64,000 nt of DNA, from positions 62,001-126,000 of the forward strand of contig QJNS01000189.1 in the NCBI GenBank assembly GCA_004154925.1. The letters run 5' to 3'. Position numbers and translations under genes: made by a program. The notes under the pieces were generated by a model, which was not told where the DNA came from, did not search any database, and saw only the letters and a list, made by a program, of their open reading frames with translations. Origin of the DNA: Monosporascus cannonballus (lineage: Eukaryota > Ascomycota > Sordariomycetes > Xylariales). Numbering within the stretch: the first letter of the stretch is position 1; every line of letters starts with the position of its first letter. Shown here in pieces: positions 36,806 to 46,830 of the stretch.

Positions 36806-36995
36806 TGTTACAGGCTAAAGCCTATAGGGCATCTCGGGCTTACGGAACGAGCTTCTTAGCCCAAGTTTACCCATATGTATATAGGGAACAGCCATCTCGC
36901 TGATAACTAGCTATTTCTCCCTTTCCCTTTTCACCTTAAATATAAACCTTTATTAGGCCGTACCTTCGTTCAACCTACGCATCGTACCCGTTACA
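36806..36995 (+). repeat. Element C 5' LTR
   Basis: 190 bp, TGTTACAGGC...CCCGTTACA, collinear with 42,170-42,359 with transition differences only at most positions. Confidence 0.9.
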
Positions 36996-36999
36996 TATA

Positions 37000-39900
37000 T
37001 TTAAGGTTATAACTTATTATAGCTTTTAAAAAACTAGGTAAAAGCGAAACGTTTTCCAAGGATACCCTGGCCACGGATAATAAACTAAAAAAGTCTTATA
37101 GCAAAATAACTGCGAAATAACATAACCGACGAAACTATAGGCGAACCCACGGTATTAACCTTATCCGGAATCATTAAGGAAATTTTACAGTATTAATCGT
37201 TCGTAAACATATTTTAAAAATTTAACATATAATAGAAAAAGTTTACCAAGCTAATCCTTAACCGTAACGAAACGATAAGCAATTTATTTAACCGGATAAC
37301 GGAAATAAAAAAAATACTTTTTTACGAAAGCGGAAAAAAAATCTTTATAAAATAAAATCCGTTTCGTTAAGAATTTACGATAGGCCTACCGTTTAATAAC
37401 GCGTTCGCAAAAACAAATCGTAAATTTATAAAATAGCCTTCGTAAAACGAAAAACAAAAAACGTTCCGTTCGTTTTTCGCCATATTCCGTATAAAAATAA
37501 AAAAACCGGTTTATTTCCGGTTTTTTTATAACAACTTATTTAATATTATAATATTTATATTTATCGAAAATCAATTGTAATTTAATTATCAATTCGAAAT
37601 AGGCAGATTATAAAATAATTTTAACGTTAATAATTTCTTTTTTATATAAAAAAGTAATTTAAAATTAAGTAAATAATATAATCCCTTAAAGATAATTATA
37701 ATAGATAAAATAAACTAATACTTAACGGTTTCGGGATTATTTATTAAATTTTAAATTTAAATTAATTAAATATAAAAACTTAATATAACCCTTAATAATT
37801 AAGGTAATTTTCTTAAACGCCAATAGTAATATATAATTCCGTAACGCATTAATTACAAAAAATATGCTTTATAATAATTATAATTATTAGGTACGTAAAG
37901 TAAAAAAAATAATTAATTACTTAAAGGTTTTATCCGATTACCATATAAGTAAAAGAACGATAATCTAATATTTAAATAAAAAAGGCGGAACAATGAATAA
38001 ATAATAGTACGTTAATTAAATTAATAAATGGGCTTAAATAATAAATATTTAAAAAGATATACTTATAACGGATGTTATATAATTAATTACGTTAATTTTT
38101 AAATTTATGGATTAAAAACGGAATAATCGAAAAAACCGATCCAAAAGTTATTCGGGATAAGGTTCGGATAACCGGCCCTATGTAAAATAATTTTCCGATA
38201 ATAAAATAAAAATTCGAAAATAAAAAAAGCAATATTTCCGTTATGCCGCCACAAATTATTCGAACTAAAAATATCCTAAATATAAATCCGCAAAACGGCC
38301 TTATCCGATTAGGACGAAAATTGCAATAACAAGTTTACGGGATACCGTTAATAAGGATAACAATTTGGATAACAAAAATTTAAAACAATAACCTTTGTTA
38401 AAAATTATTAATAAAAGAATATAATAAAAGAAAAATTGTGAAATGTTAATAATAAATTAAATAATACTTTTTTTATATTAAACGCCTTAATTAGTAGTAT
38501 TATATATATAAACGTTTTAATTAATAATAAATATATTTATTATCTTAAATTTAATTAATAATTAATTTGCTATTTAAAGTTATAATATATGTTTATTATA
38601 TCCTATCGGTTAAAATTAATAAAAAAATAATAAACTTATAATAATTACGATCCGAAAAGTTATTGACGTTAACGTAAATTTAAACGGCCGCCTAAAACAA
38701 ACCTAAAATACGTAATTAAAAATTTATTTTACCTTTTAATCTTAAGAAAACCTTAAATAAAATATAATAATATTATATATAAAGCGAAATAACGGTTTAT
38801 CCGTTTCGCGGACGATATTACCGTATTTATATTATGCAAAAAAAATGCGATAAAAAACTCAAAAACCGTTTAAAAAAGCGGGTATAAAAATATAAAACAA
38901 TCCGCTTAATAACGGCTGTAACCTTTACGGCGATAACGTGGCAAAATTATTACAAAAAAAGGAATATAATTATTTGCAATTTTTATAAAAGATATTAATA
39001 AAGCCTTAAAAATAAAACTGCAATTAATTTTTAAAAATATAACAAAACGTTTTTTAAGAAAATACAGAAATTCCAAAACTTTGTTATAAACGATAAAGGT
39101 TTATTATTATTACCTGATCGTAATAATAACGATATAGCAATAAACCTGGAAATAAATACTTTAAATTAAAACAAAATAATCCCATAAAGACTTTTATACG
39201 GGATATTAAAGAAAAAAATATTAATTTTACGCAAAATACTTATAAATTTGTTTAACAAAAATTAAATTCGGGCTAGTAATTTCTTTATAAATACTCCGGT
39301 GTTATTCACAAAAAAAACTTAACGGGGGTTTACGGTTTTGCATAAATTATAAGAAATTAAATAAAATTATAAAACGAAACCGTTATCTTTTTTCGTTAAT
39401 AAAAAAAAGTTACGAATCTTATTATAAAACCGGTAGTTTACGAAATTCGATGTTCGAACGGCCGTTTACCAGCTATATATTCGCCAGAAATATAAATAAA
39501 AAATCGCATTCTGTATATATTGCGAATTTTTCGAATAATTAATATATTTATTCGGCTTTAACAGTATATCGGTTAGCTTTTAATATTATATTAACATTAT
39601 GTTAAAACGTTACCTTAATAGTTTTTGCTTCGTATACATAAATAATATACTGATTTATTCGTCCGGCTTTTCAATTAACTATATAACTAAAATTAAGTTA
39701 ATACTTTGCCGTTTAACAGAAGTAAAATTAAAATTAAACTTGGATAAATACGAATTTGTAATCCAGGAAACAAAATACTTAAGATTTATTATTAAAACAA
39801 AAATAAGCTTAAAAATTAATTCCAAAAAAATAATTATTATTTGGAAATAAAAGGTTTTTATTAACGTAAAAAGGGTTAAAAATTTTATCGAATTCATTAA

Positions 39901-42169
39901 CTTTTACCGAACCTTTATAAAAAGCTTTAACAAAATAACGGTTCCTCTTTTACAATTAATTAAGAAAAGAACCTTTTTTTGTTAAAAAAATAAAAAATAA
40001 TAAATTTTAACCAATTTAAAAAACTTTTTATTATAATACTTATCTTTACGTATTAAAACCTCGAAAAAAACGGTAATAAAAATAAATTATTCCGATTACA
40101 TAATTAAAACATATTTATTTTAATTTAATTCATTAAAGCGCCTATAATTAATTACGTACTTTTTAAGAAAAATATCGCCAATTAAATATAATTACGAAAT
40201 ATATAATAAAAAGTAGCTAATTATTATTAAAATATTAACGAAACAAAAAAAGGTTTTAAAAATTAATTAACCATTTTATAATCCTAATAAATTACGTAAA
40301 CATTTAATACTTTATAAATACTTATAATTTTTAAAAAACCAGATTTAATAAGCCAATTTTTGATTTACCTTGAATTTCGTATTTAAATATTACTTTAATA
40401 AATTAATAAACCGACGTAATATTATATTTTGCAAGTTATAAAACGTATTTTATACTAAAAAAAAATTTAAGCTTAAAAAGTAAATAATCTGACTAATTAA
40501 AAAATAATTATTTAATAAATTAATCCAAATTTAAAAAAGCTTAATAATCGTAATTTACCTAAAGCAAAACAATAACGAACAACTAGTTATATCTCGCGGC
40601 AAAAAAAGTTTTGCAAAAAAGATTTTCAAAAAAATATAAAATTTAAAAATTATTAAGGATAAAACTTTAAATATGGTATATATTATCATAACCCAAAAGT
40701 TACGTAATTTTTCCTTAATTATAAATATAATAAAAATTTTTATAACAAAATATTTTTTTAATTTTAGAAATGTTTTATAATTCAAAAAATATATTTAGGT
40801 CCTTATTTAAAAATTATTCCGGATGTTATTAATTTAACGGATATATAACTTTTATATTACCGGCTACCCAGAAGAAATATTACGTTAATAATATTAATTT
40901 ATAATTATTATTAACCGGAATAAACTTAGGATATATGCCGCTTTTATTATAATTATAACGTATATAATAAATTATATATATAACAAAAAAATGAAAAAAA
41001 GGTTATTATAACCTTTATTTATTTTAAACCGATTTTATTGAGATTTTTCGGTAAATTTTATAGTTAACTTACCGGTAAGGCAAAAAGAACCTTTGTTTTT
41101 TTATAATATTTCATAATTATTTAACGAAAACTGTTATTTTAAACCTAATATTTAATATAAACGCAAAAACGTACATTTCATACTTTATTATTTATTATTA
41201 AAAATATTACGATTTTTAAAAAAAATTAATATTTAATAAACAACATAATTAAATGAATAAATTCTGAACTTATATATATAACTTAATAAATATATAATTA
41301 TAACTTAATATTTTTTTTTACTTATAAATAAATCAAATTACGAAAAAAATTAATTAAAATATTTTTACGTAGTTCCGTTATTTTATAAATTACGTATAAT
41401 ATAATTAAACTAAGTTTTTACCGGTAACATAATTAACTTTTAACGGGAAATTTTTTTATTAAAATATTTTTTTAATTTACAAATACGATATAAAATTAAT
41501 TAATAAAATACTGGTAATTTTCTAATTAACCCTTAAAATAAAAGAATTGTTAATTTTATTAAGAAATTACAAAAAAATATAAAATGTATATAAATTATTA
41601 TAATATTAATATAAGCCTAAATAAAATAATTAATTAACGCCTTTAACAATTAAATATTATATTTCGAAATAAAGGATTTAATATAATGAAATTTAAAAAT
41701 ATAATTATTTTATAATTATTTGAACAATTATTTTAAAGATATATTAAATATAAAGTTATTATAATTATGTTATATAATACCGTAAAATTAAATATAGTTT
41801 TAAAAATATATCCAAAATTTAACTTAAAGTTTTTAAAATAAATAATAAAATATTTATTATTTAATTAAATTATAAATAATAATTAACCGTTATCGCTATT
41901 ATTAAAAAAATATATATAATAAAATATATCTTAAAAGTTAAAAATAAACGCATTAATTATAATCGCCAAAAACAATTATTTGTAAAATAAGCAAGTTACG
42001 CCAAATTAATACAAAAATTACATAATAATTTCGAAAAATTATTCGGAAATAGAAATAAGGTCGGCAAAGACGTAAGGATACGAATGAAAACAAAAAGAAA
42101 AAGATATAAGCAAAGCCGCCGCCGTCTCGCCGTAGCCTCGTTATTTCCTAAGGGCGAAAAAGGGGGTTA
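37000..42169 (+). pseudogene. Element C gag-pol relic
   Basis: Plus-strand polyprotein relic. The best part is RT: an open stretch at 39,599-39,850 reads FVYINNILIYSSGF, where YINN stands for the YxDD box with both Asp changed to Asn, then LTEVKLKLNLDKYEF and TKYLRFIIKTK, the usual RT C-terminal order. Gag would occupy about 37,050-38,450, RNase H about 40,000-40,400, integrase beyond, but these could only be placed by position. Stops are numerous, so it is inactive. The minus-strand open frames at 39,679-39,897 and 40,555-40,785 are by-products of low GC. Confidence 0.75.
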
Positions 42170-42359
42170 TATTATAGGCTAAAGTCTATAAAGCAATTCG
42201 GGCTTACGAAACGAGCTCCTTAGCCCGAACTTACCCATATGTATATAAGAAGTAGCCACCTTGCTGGTAGCTAGCTGTTTCTCTCTTTCCCTTCTTACCT
42301 TGAATATAAACCTTTGTTGGGCCGTGCCTTCGTTCAACCAACGCATCGTATCCGTTACA
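42170..42359 (+). repeat. Element C 3' LTR
   Basis: 190 bp, begins TATTATAGGCTAAAG (TGTTACAGG before RIP), ends ATCCGTTACA, followed by AAAAT, the right target duplication. Confidence 0.9.
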
Positions 42360-42364
42360 AAAAT

Positions 42365-42947
42365 AAGATCGTTTATCTTTATTAAAACCTTTGGCGGAAA
42401 ATAATCGGTTTTTTTTTCGTTTTTTTAAACGTTTTAATAACGTTTTATTTTATTTACTACATTATTAACCTATTTCAGCTTAACGTTTTTTCGCAATAAA
42501 ATATTTCGTAATTTTAATATTAATTTATAAAAGTAATTAAAAATAAAAGATTTATTATTCCGATTATTTTCCGGATTAAAAATGTTTGTAAATTTTATTT
42601 TATAAATTAAAAATCTTTATTTAACGTAAAAGTCCAATAACGATTAATCGATTTATTAGCGCAGTTTTATAAATTATTTCTTATATGTGTTATTAAAAAC
42701 CATTAGGATTTATATAACTCTTTTTAATAAATACCTATAAACATTTTATTTTTAATTTTTTATAACTAAAATAATTAAATATAACGCGGTATAATTATTA
42801 AACATTCGTAATAAAAACGTCTATATAGCCTATAACTTATTAAATATAAATAAAGGTATTTCACTTTAGCTTTTCGGCGTAAGTTTTTGTAATAACTTTT
42901 ATTTAATTTTCTTTTTTTAATCGACGTACTTTCGAAAAGTTTCGGAC
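42365..42947 (-). pseudogene. Element F Gag relic, middle part
   Basis: Minus-strand F sequence between C and D. An 85-codon open frame (42,775-43,032) begins inside D and runs into this part; its portion reading FESTSIKKRKLNKSYYKNLRRK is plausible Gag-like charged sequence, but the frame crosses the D boundary and so is not a gene. CGGAC at 42,943-42,947 is the D target duplication. Confidence 0.5.
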
Positions 42948-43112
42948 TATAAGGGGCTGCATACGCAGTAACTAAGGATATGGGCCATAACAGGTCTATT
43001 GAGAAATCTAGGAAACAGCTAAGAAAATACATAGGAGCAGCTAGCTATATATATAGGAGCTCCGGGATTAACCTTACGTTAATCTTTTTATTAAGGCCTT
43101 TGGCCCGTAATA
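42948..43112 (-). repeat. Element D 3' LTR
   Basis: 165 bp, plus-strand start TATAAGGGGCTGC and end GGCCCGTAATA; matches 11,376-11,540 and 44,298-44,462 with transitions only at the visible differences of the ends. Confidence 0.88.
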
Positions 43113-44297
43113 TAACCCCTTCTTTTAAATTTATTTCTTGTTTTTTCCCGTTACGCGGCAGATATTTACTTGCAGTACCCTTTTAAGGACTTTGCTTTAA
43201 GGCGGCGATATTCGCAAATCCTAGTCCAAGGGGTTTTTTAACAGTTACGGGAAAATTACGCCGCGTACTTTACGCTCGTACGTTTTTGACGCGTTACGCA
43301 TTATCAGCTTTATATCCTTACGTTATTTTTTCCAAGGCTTTTTTTCTGCCAGTTTTTTTAACGCTTCGTAAGCGTCGAACGTATTTAGGTTTTTTTAGAT
43401 TTTGTCGAACGTTTTTATAATTACTTTTTGTCGTTTAAGCAATAACGGAACCTCTGGGGCCTTATTAGCCCTAATATGTCGAACCGCGACTTTTTTCCCT
43501 TTAGGACAATTTTTTCGAAAATGCTCCATTTTGTTATATCCTAAATAACGCCTTTTTGTTTGTTAATAACGTTTGCGTTAATAGTTAACAGCTAACGTAC
43601 TAATTTTTACATTTTTTATGACATCGTTTTCCGACTGGAAAATTATTACGCGCGAACGTGCTAGGGTAAAGGCCGTTAGGAACGATATTTCCGAACGGCA
43701 AAAAAATTACGCGAACTTTTCTTAAGTATTAGGCCACCTTTCGTAATTTAGTTATTTTTTTGTTTCGGCGTTAAGGCCCGAAATTAATAGGAAAATTTTG
43801 GTTTTATCCAGCTATTTGTTTTTTCTGGCCTAGTAAAAAGTATTTTCGAATATAAGAACGTATTTAGATACCGTTTAAACGTTACGTTAACGTAATTTAA
43901 TTAAACGTTAACCAACTTTTTATTCTTTATTAAAAAATTTTAAAATAACGGCGATATAATTTAAAAAGGTTTAAGAGTTTAATTTTTTTTTAAAACTTTT
44001 TGCATATACGATAAAAACGTCAACTTTTAAAGCTAACGGTTAAAGGCTTTCCAGATATAAAAAAATTACGTATAATTATTGTCAATCGCTTTTCCGTTAA
44101 CGAATAACTTTTTATTTATTTCGAATTTCTAGACATTATGGTTCTTACGGTCTTGTAATTTGCGAACAGTTCGTAAAACCTAACGGCGCAGTTTTTCGGT
44201 ATTTATGGCGAATAAGTTACGTACGAATAGCAGGTGCGTAACGTTGGCGTATTTCTTACGGCGACGGACCGTTTGCGAAAAAGAAGATTTTTCAATA
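43113..44297 (-). pseudogene. Element D gag relic with RIPed zinc knuckle
   Basis: Minus-strand Gag-like relic. Near the N-terminal side it reads NHNV-KFEINKKLFVNGKAI (44,080-44,140). The C-terminal side holds YLGYNKMEHFRKNCPKGKK at 43,506-43,547 and beyond. This fits a CCHC knuckle C-x2-C-x4-H-x4-C exactly, except that the first two Cys are Tyr (TGT to TAT, a single G-to-A each). Gag packages element RNA through such a knuckle. No protease, RT or integrase follows before the 3' LTR. Pseudogene by RIP. Confidence 0.75.
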
Positions 44298-44462
44298 TAT
44301 AAAAAGTTATATACGTAATAGCTAAAAATATGGGCCATAATAGATCTATTGAGAAATCTACGGAATAACTACAAAAATACGTAGGAGCAGCTAGTTATAT
44401 ATATAGGAGCCACGAGATTAGCGCTACGCTAATCCCTTTACTAGAGCTCTTGGCCCGTGATA
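44298..44462 (-). repeat. Element D 5' LTR
   Basis: 165 bp, the most RIPed of the three copies of this LTR: its start TATAAAAAGTTATATACG aligns base for base with TGTAAGGGGCTGCATACG by G-to-A and C-to-T only. Confidence 0.88.
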
Positions 44463-44467
44463 CGGAC

Positions 44468-44963
44468 AATTATAATATAATACTTATTTATTACTTTTAA
44501 GCTTTTTATAATAATATTATAATTAATTTATAAAATTTTATTTTTTTAACTTATATAATTACTTATTATTCGGCCAATTATCGAAATAATTCCGAATATT
44601 ATTTGTTTTATGAATTAATAGTTTCTAAAATCTGGTTATTATTAAAAAGTTTAATTCTTTTTTATTTTAAATTTCGGGACGCAGTTATTATACTGCGTTC
44701 GTTTTCTAACTGTTTAGCTAATAATTATCGGAACGCATCCTTATTATATATATAAGATAATTTGAGATCTCGAAAATCATAGTCCTTTATCCGTTAGGAC
44801 TTCGTTATAGGCTTTTTCGCTTGTTCCCATACTGTAATCGATCGTTCGTCGGTTAGGTTTCGATCGGCGGTCTTTTCAACTAGTAATCTAGGTTCGTTTT
44901 GCAGTCGGCGAGCTCTGCTTCTAATAATTATTACGTTATCCTCTATAATAAAGATAAAAAAAT
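44468..44963 (-). pseudogene. Element F Gag relic, N-terminal part
   Basis: Minus-strand sequence directly downstream of the F 5' LTR. It reads ARRLQNEPRLLVEKTADRN and LTDERSITVWEQAKKPI, a charged Gag-like N-terminus, in the GC-richer part next to the LTR (44,770-44,940). It continues at 42,947 and 36,805 beyond D and C. Start codon not determined. Confidence 0.5.
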
Positions 44964-45141
44964 TGTAAGATAATAAATAGTTATGAGCTAGATAAGATAA
45001 TCTTCGACCAGTTGCAAAACGTATTCCAAAAAATGAGTATATTAGGTTACTTCTATCTGGCGTTTCCTACTAGCTGCCAGATAGTGAATTTATACTAGTA
45101 AGTAGATCGGTGGCTGATCGATGGCTGGTCGGCTACTAGCA
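44964..45141 (-). repeat. Element F LTR, right (5') copy
   Basis: 177-178 bp, plus-strand start TGTAAGATAATAAATAG and end CTACTAGCA, so on the minus strand it begins TGCTAGTAGCC and ends CTTACA, canonical TG...CA. Confidence 0.75.
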
Positions 45142-45142
45142 G

Positions 45143-45328
45143 CAAAATAAGGCGTATCTTGCTAAACGAACGGAAAAGTTACGCCGCCTCGGAGCTACAC
45201 ATAAAAGCCAGCCAAAACAACTACTAAGCCAACACCCGGATAAAGCTTATCGCCCATCCCCTGCCGGCGCTAACGATAATGATTCCGAATTATCTAAGCC
45301 TCTAAAAAACGATTCGGAAAAAGATTAA
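45143..45328 (+). pseudogene. C-terminal piece of outer-element protein
   Basis: A stop-free plus-strand reading of 61 codons ending TAA at 45,326. It begins with the basic QNKAYLAKRTEKLRRLG and ends with an acidic, Ser-rich tail (GANDNDSELSKPLKNDSEKD). It continues the charged reading at 10,640-10,703 that was cut by F. It lies 280 bp before the right subterminal block, as expected for the 3' end of a transposase gene. Being open for 61 codons within a RIPed block is unusual. Family unknown. Confidence 0.45.
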
Positions 45329-45610
45329 TACGCCAATTAGTACGGCATTGCCTTTGCTGTTAGTAATTAGGTCGAAGCATAGCAATTAAACGTTTTAAGT
45401 ACGTTATTAGTATACAAATTAATACGATATTACATTGCGATTAGTTTTATAAAGATAATAATTCAGTTCAGATATAACAATTAAGCGTTTTGATTTGAGA
45501 ATTAACATTTAAAAAAGCATTTAATAAGATGTAGCCTTAAATTACGTAAGCTTTTTATCCTTATAACGCACAATTTATATTGTGTTTGTATAGTAAATAC
45601 TTAATTTTTA
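45329..45610. other. 3' flank of outer-element gene
   Basis: AT-rich sequence without motif between the coding tail and the right subterminal repeat block. Confidence 0.5.
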
Positions 45611-45779
45611 AAATGGGTATCCACGGGTGGTTAACTATTTTGCACTTTGAATACCCACGAGTGGTTAGTCCGTGGGTAATTTCATTTTACCCACGCACCC
45701 CTGTTAACTACCCACGTAAATTTTTACCCACCCACGGATACCCGTGGTAGGAAATTTTAGCGTGGGTGGGTGAGTAGTG
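45611..45779 (-). repeat. Right subterminal TACCCACG-repeat block of outer DNA element
   Basis: About ten TACCCACG/CGTGGGTA words in both orientations, ending in GTGGGTGGGTGAGTAGTG at the point where GC content changes abruptly. Inverted relative to 8,983-9,096. The abrupt change at 45,780 marks the likely element end and host junction. An 8 bp hAT duplication could not be tested as the other end is not exposed. Confidence 0.5.
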
Positions 45780-45811
45780 CAAACCCTATTGCTATCTACT
45801 TCTTACCCAGG

Positions 45812-45963
45812 CAGTATGGAGACCTCACGTACCCCGGCCATGTTCTGCGCAGCCTCTTCAACCACATCGCCCTTCCGGCAAAGCCGCCCCAGCGGCAAGA
45901 TTCCGATCTCGGCGAAACTTGATCAGCCCTCGTCGATTGTCTCGTCGATGAGTGCAAGATAAT
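45812..45963 (+). pseudogene. Truncated gene start, DUF6606-like N-terminus
   Basis: Plus-strand reading YPGHVLRSLFNHIALPAKPP followed by QRQDSDLGE, a TGA, then SALVDCLVDECK. It resembles the LxxLFNHVxLPPKLPQ-type beginning of large fungal proteins with a DUF6606 domain. The TGA is explicable as CGA after one C-to-T. The reading is cut at 45,964 by a mini-element and would meet a stop soon after it (46,313 onward: AGG GCT TCT CCC TAG). The upstream part is missing at the outer transposon end. Family match is from memory and short. Confidence 0.35.
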
Positions 45964-46312
45964 TGTTATGGTATGCGTGCCGGACCCTGGCAGGAACCTG
46001 GCCCGTGCGCTAGGGTGGGGCCAGCCCTAGCCCACCTCGCTGAAGGAATTGTTTTGGTTCACCTGAGATTTTACATAGCAAATGGGAATCTGCTTCTGTC
46101 ACAGTTAAGCTGATCGGAAGATAAGGTAACATAGAGTGTGAAGTGATTATTGTCTGACTAGAATTGAGCCCTGAGGAGCGGTGGCTAGGAAGCTCTCTAT
46201 ATACTGTGTGCTCCGGAATAAGGCTTTTCCAGGTGCTGGGAGCCTGATGACTAACAGAGCTACCCTTATTCCGCGACAGCTTCGATCGCACCGAGCTCTA
46301 CGTGCCGTAACA
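45964..46312. mobile_element. Mini-element, TSD ATAAT, split by a nested solo LTR
   Basis: Starts TGTTATGGTATGCGTGCC and ends GTGCCGTAACA, with perfect duplication ATAAT (45,959-45,963; 46,313-46,317). Without the nested unit at 46,097-46,278 and its duplication it is about 162 bp. TG...CA ends and a 5 bp duplication point to a small solo LTR. Not RIPed. Confidence 0.7.
46097..46278 (+). repeat. Solo LTR-like repeat, copy 2, TSD GCTTC
   Basis: 182 bp, TGTCACAGTTAAGCTGATC to TTCCGCGACA, with perfect duplication GCTTC (46,092-46,096; 46,279-46,283). Homologous to 2,711-2,897, which is the RIPed version. Lies inside the mini-element, so it inserted later. Confidence 0.8.
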
Positions 46313-46317
46313 ATAAT

Positions 46318-46830
46318 AAGGGCTTCTCCCTAGGGAGCCCGTAGCGCCCCAAGACTGCAAGCCGGCAGCCCGTACTCCGCAGCGGTGCACGAGCCCCGCA
46401 GCCGTTGCAAAGGCGTCACACTTGCTAGGGGGCAGATGCACAGCTCTTGGGGGCTACGTTGATGACTAGGAAGCTAGGAGCGGATATCCCATTTGTGGGC
46501 TAACCGATGGAACAGGCCTCCATAGAACAAAGAGATCCGGCCGCTTTAGGTTGGGCGGAGGAGACAGCTATATGTGGCCGTCTCCCACACAGTTGTAGAT
46601 GAGTAACCCGGACAACACCCTAGACTGAAGGAATGCGACACTTCTGCCCAAGCGTCCTAGAGATCAATATAGCCTCAGGAGCTCATCGATGGCCAATAAT
46701 GGAGCACTCCAGTATGCTAAATCTTTATCGTGACACCAACTATCACCGACCAGCATACCACGCCAAATTTTTCCAGTTACATGTGCCCCCTTTCCAGCTT
46801 GCCCCAAGGCAGCGTCGGACTCCACACCAG
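46318..46830. other. Intergenic GC-balanced DNA
   Basis: No convincing ORF, tRNA or repeat. Open frames here are short and overlap on both strands. It would contain the 3' flank of the SET gene (minus strand). Confidence 0.5.

Larger units (their letters stand above)
36806..42359 (+). mobile_element. Element C: full-length gypsy element, TSD AAAAT
   Basis: 5,554 bp element with two 190 bp LTRs (36,806-36,995; 42,170-42,359) starting TGTTACAGGCTAAAG and ending CATCGTATCCGTTACA. It has an exact 5 bp duplication AAAAT on each side and a polypurine tract GAAAAAGGGGG directly before the 3' LTR. It is inserted in the Gag of F. The interior is strongly RIPed while the LTRs are milder. A plus-strand RT identifies it as Ty3/gypsy. 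It is a different family from A/B, F and H judging by LTR sequence. Confidence 0.9.
42948..44462 (-). mobile_element. Element D: small gag-only LTR element, TSD CGGAC
   Basis: 1,515 bp element with two 165 bp LTRs (42,948-43,112 and 44,298-44,462) and a perfect duplication CGGAC (42,943-42,947; 44,463-44,467). Minus orientation is set by the coding relic and by the tract AAAAGAAGGGG next to the left LTR on that strand. The interior of 1.2 kb can hold a Gag but no pol, so it depended on an autonomous partner for reverse transcription and integration. A solo LTR of this family lies at 11,376. Inserted in the Gag of F. Confidence 0.88.
10704..45141 (-). mobile_element. Element F: gypsy retrotransposon split by seven insertions
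   Basis: Two 177 bp direct repeats (10,704-10,880 and 44,964-45,141) bracket a minus-strand Ty3/gypsy whose parts read in order from right to left: Gag, CCHC knuckle, protease, RT (YLNN for YLDD), RNase H, integrase. It is interrupted by B, a copia-like solo LTR, G, two A/B-family solo LTRs, C and D. Removing these leaves roughly 7.3 kb, a usual gypsy size. Reading frames run across the breakpoints, for example MVY|WSRKL in RNase H across G. All coding parts carry RIP-type stops. A clean target duplication for F itself could not be fixed (left flank AAAGC, right GCAAA or AGCAA). Confidence 0.8.

Noticed and set aside
42980..43186. 68-codon plus-strand open frame in element D
   Set aside because: Covers the D LTR and part of the interior; Gag is on the other strand.
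10704..45141. Separate gypsy elements for the integrase at 21.3 kb and the RT at 35 kb
   Set aside because: The RNase H frame continues across G (MVY then WSRKL) at a duplicated CAATAT, so they are one element.
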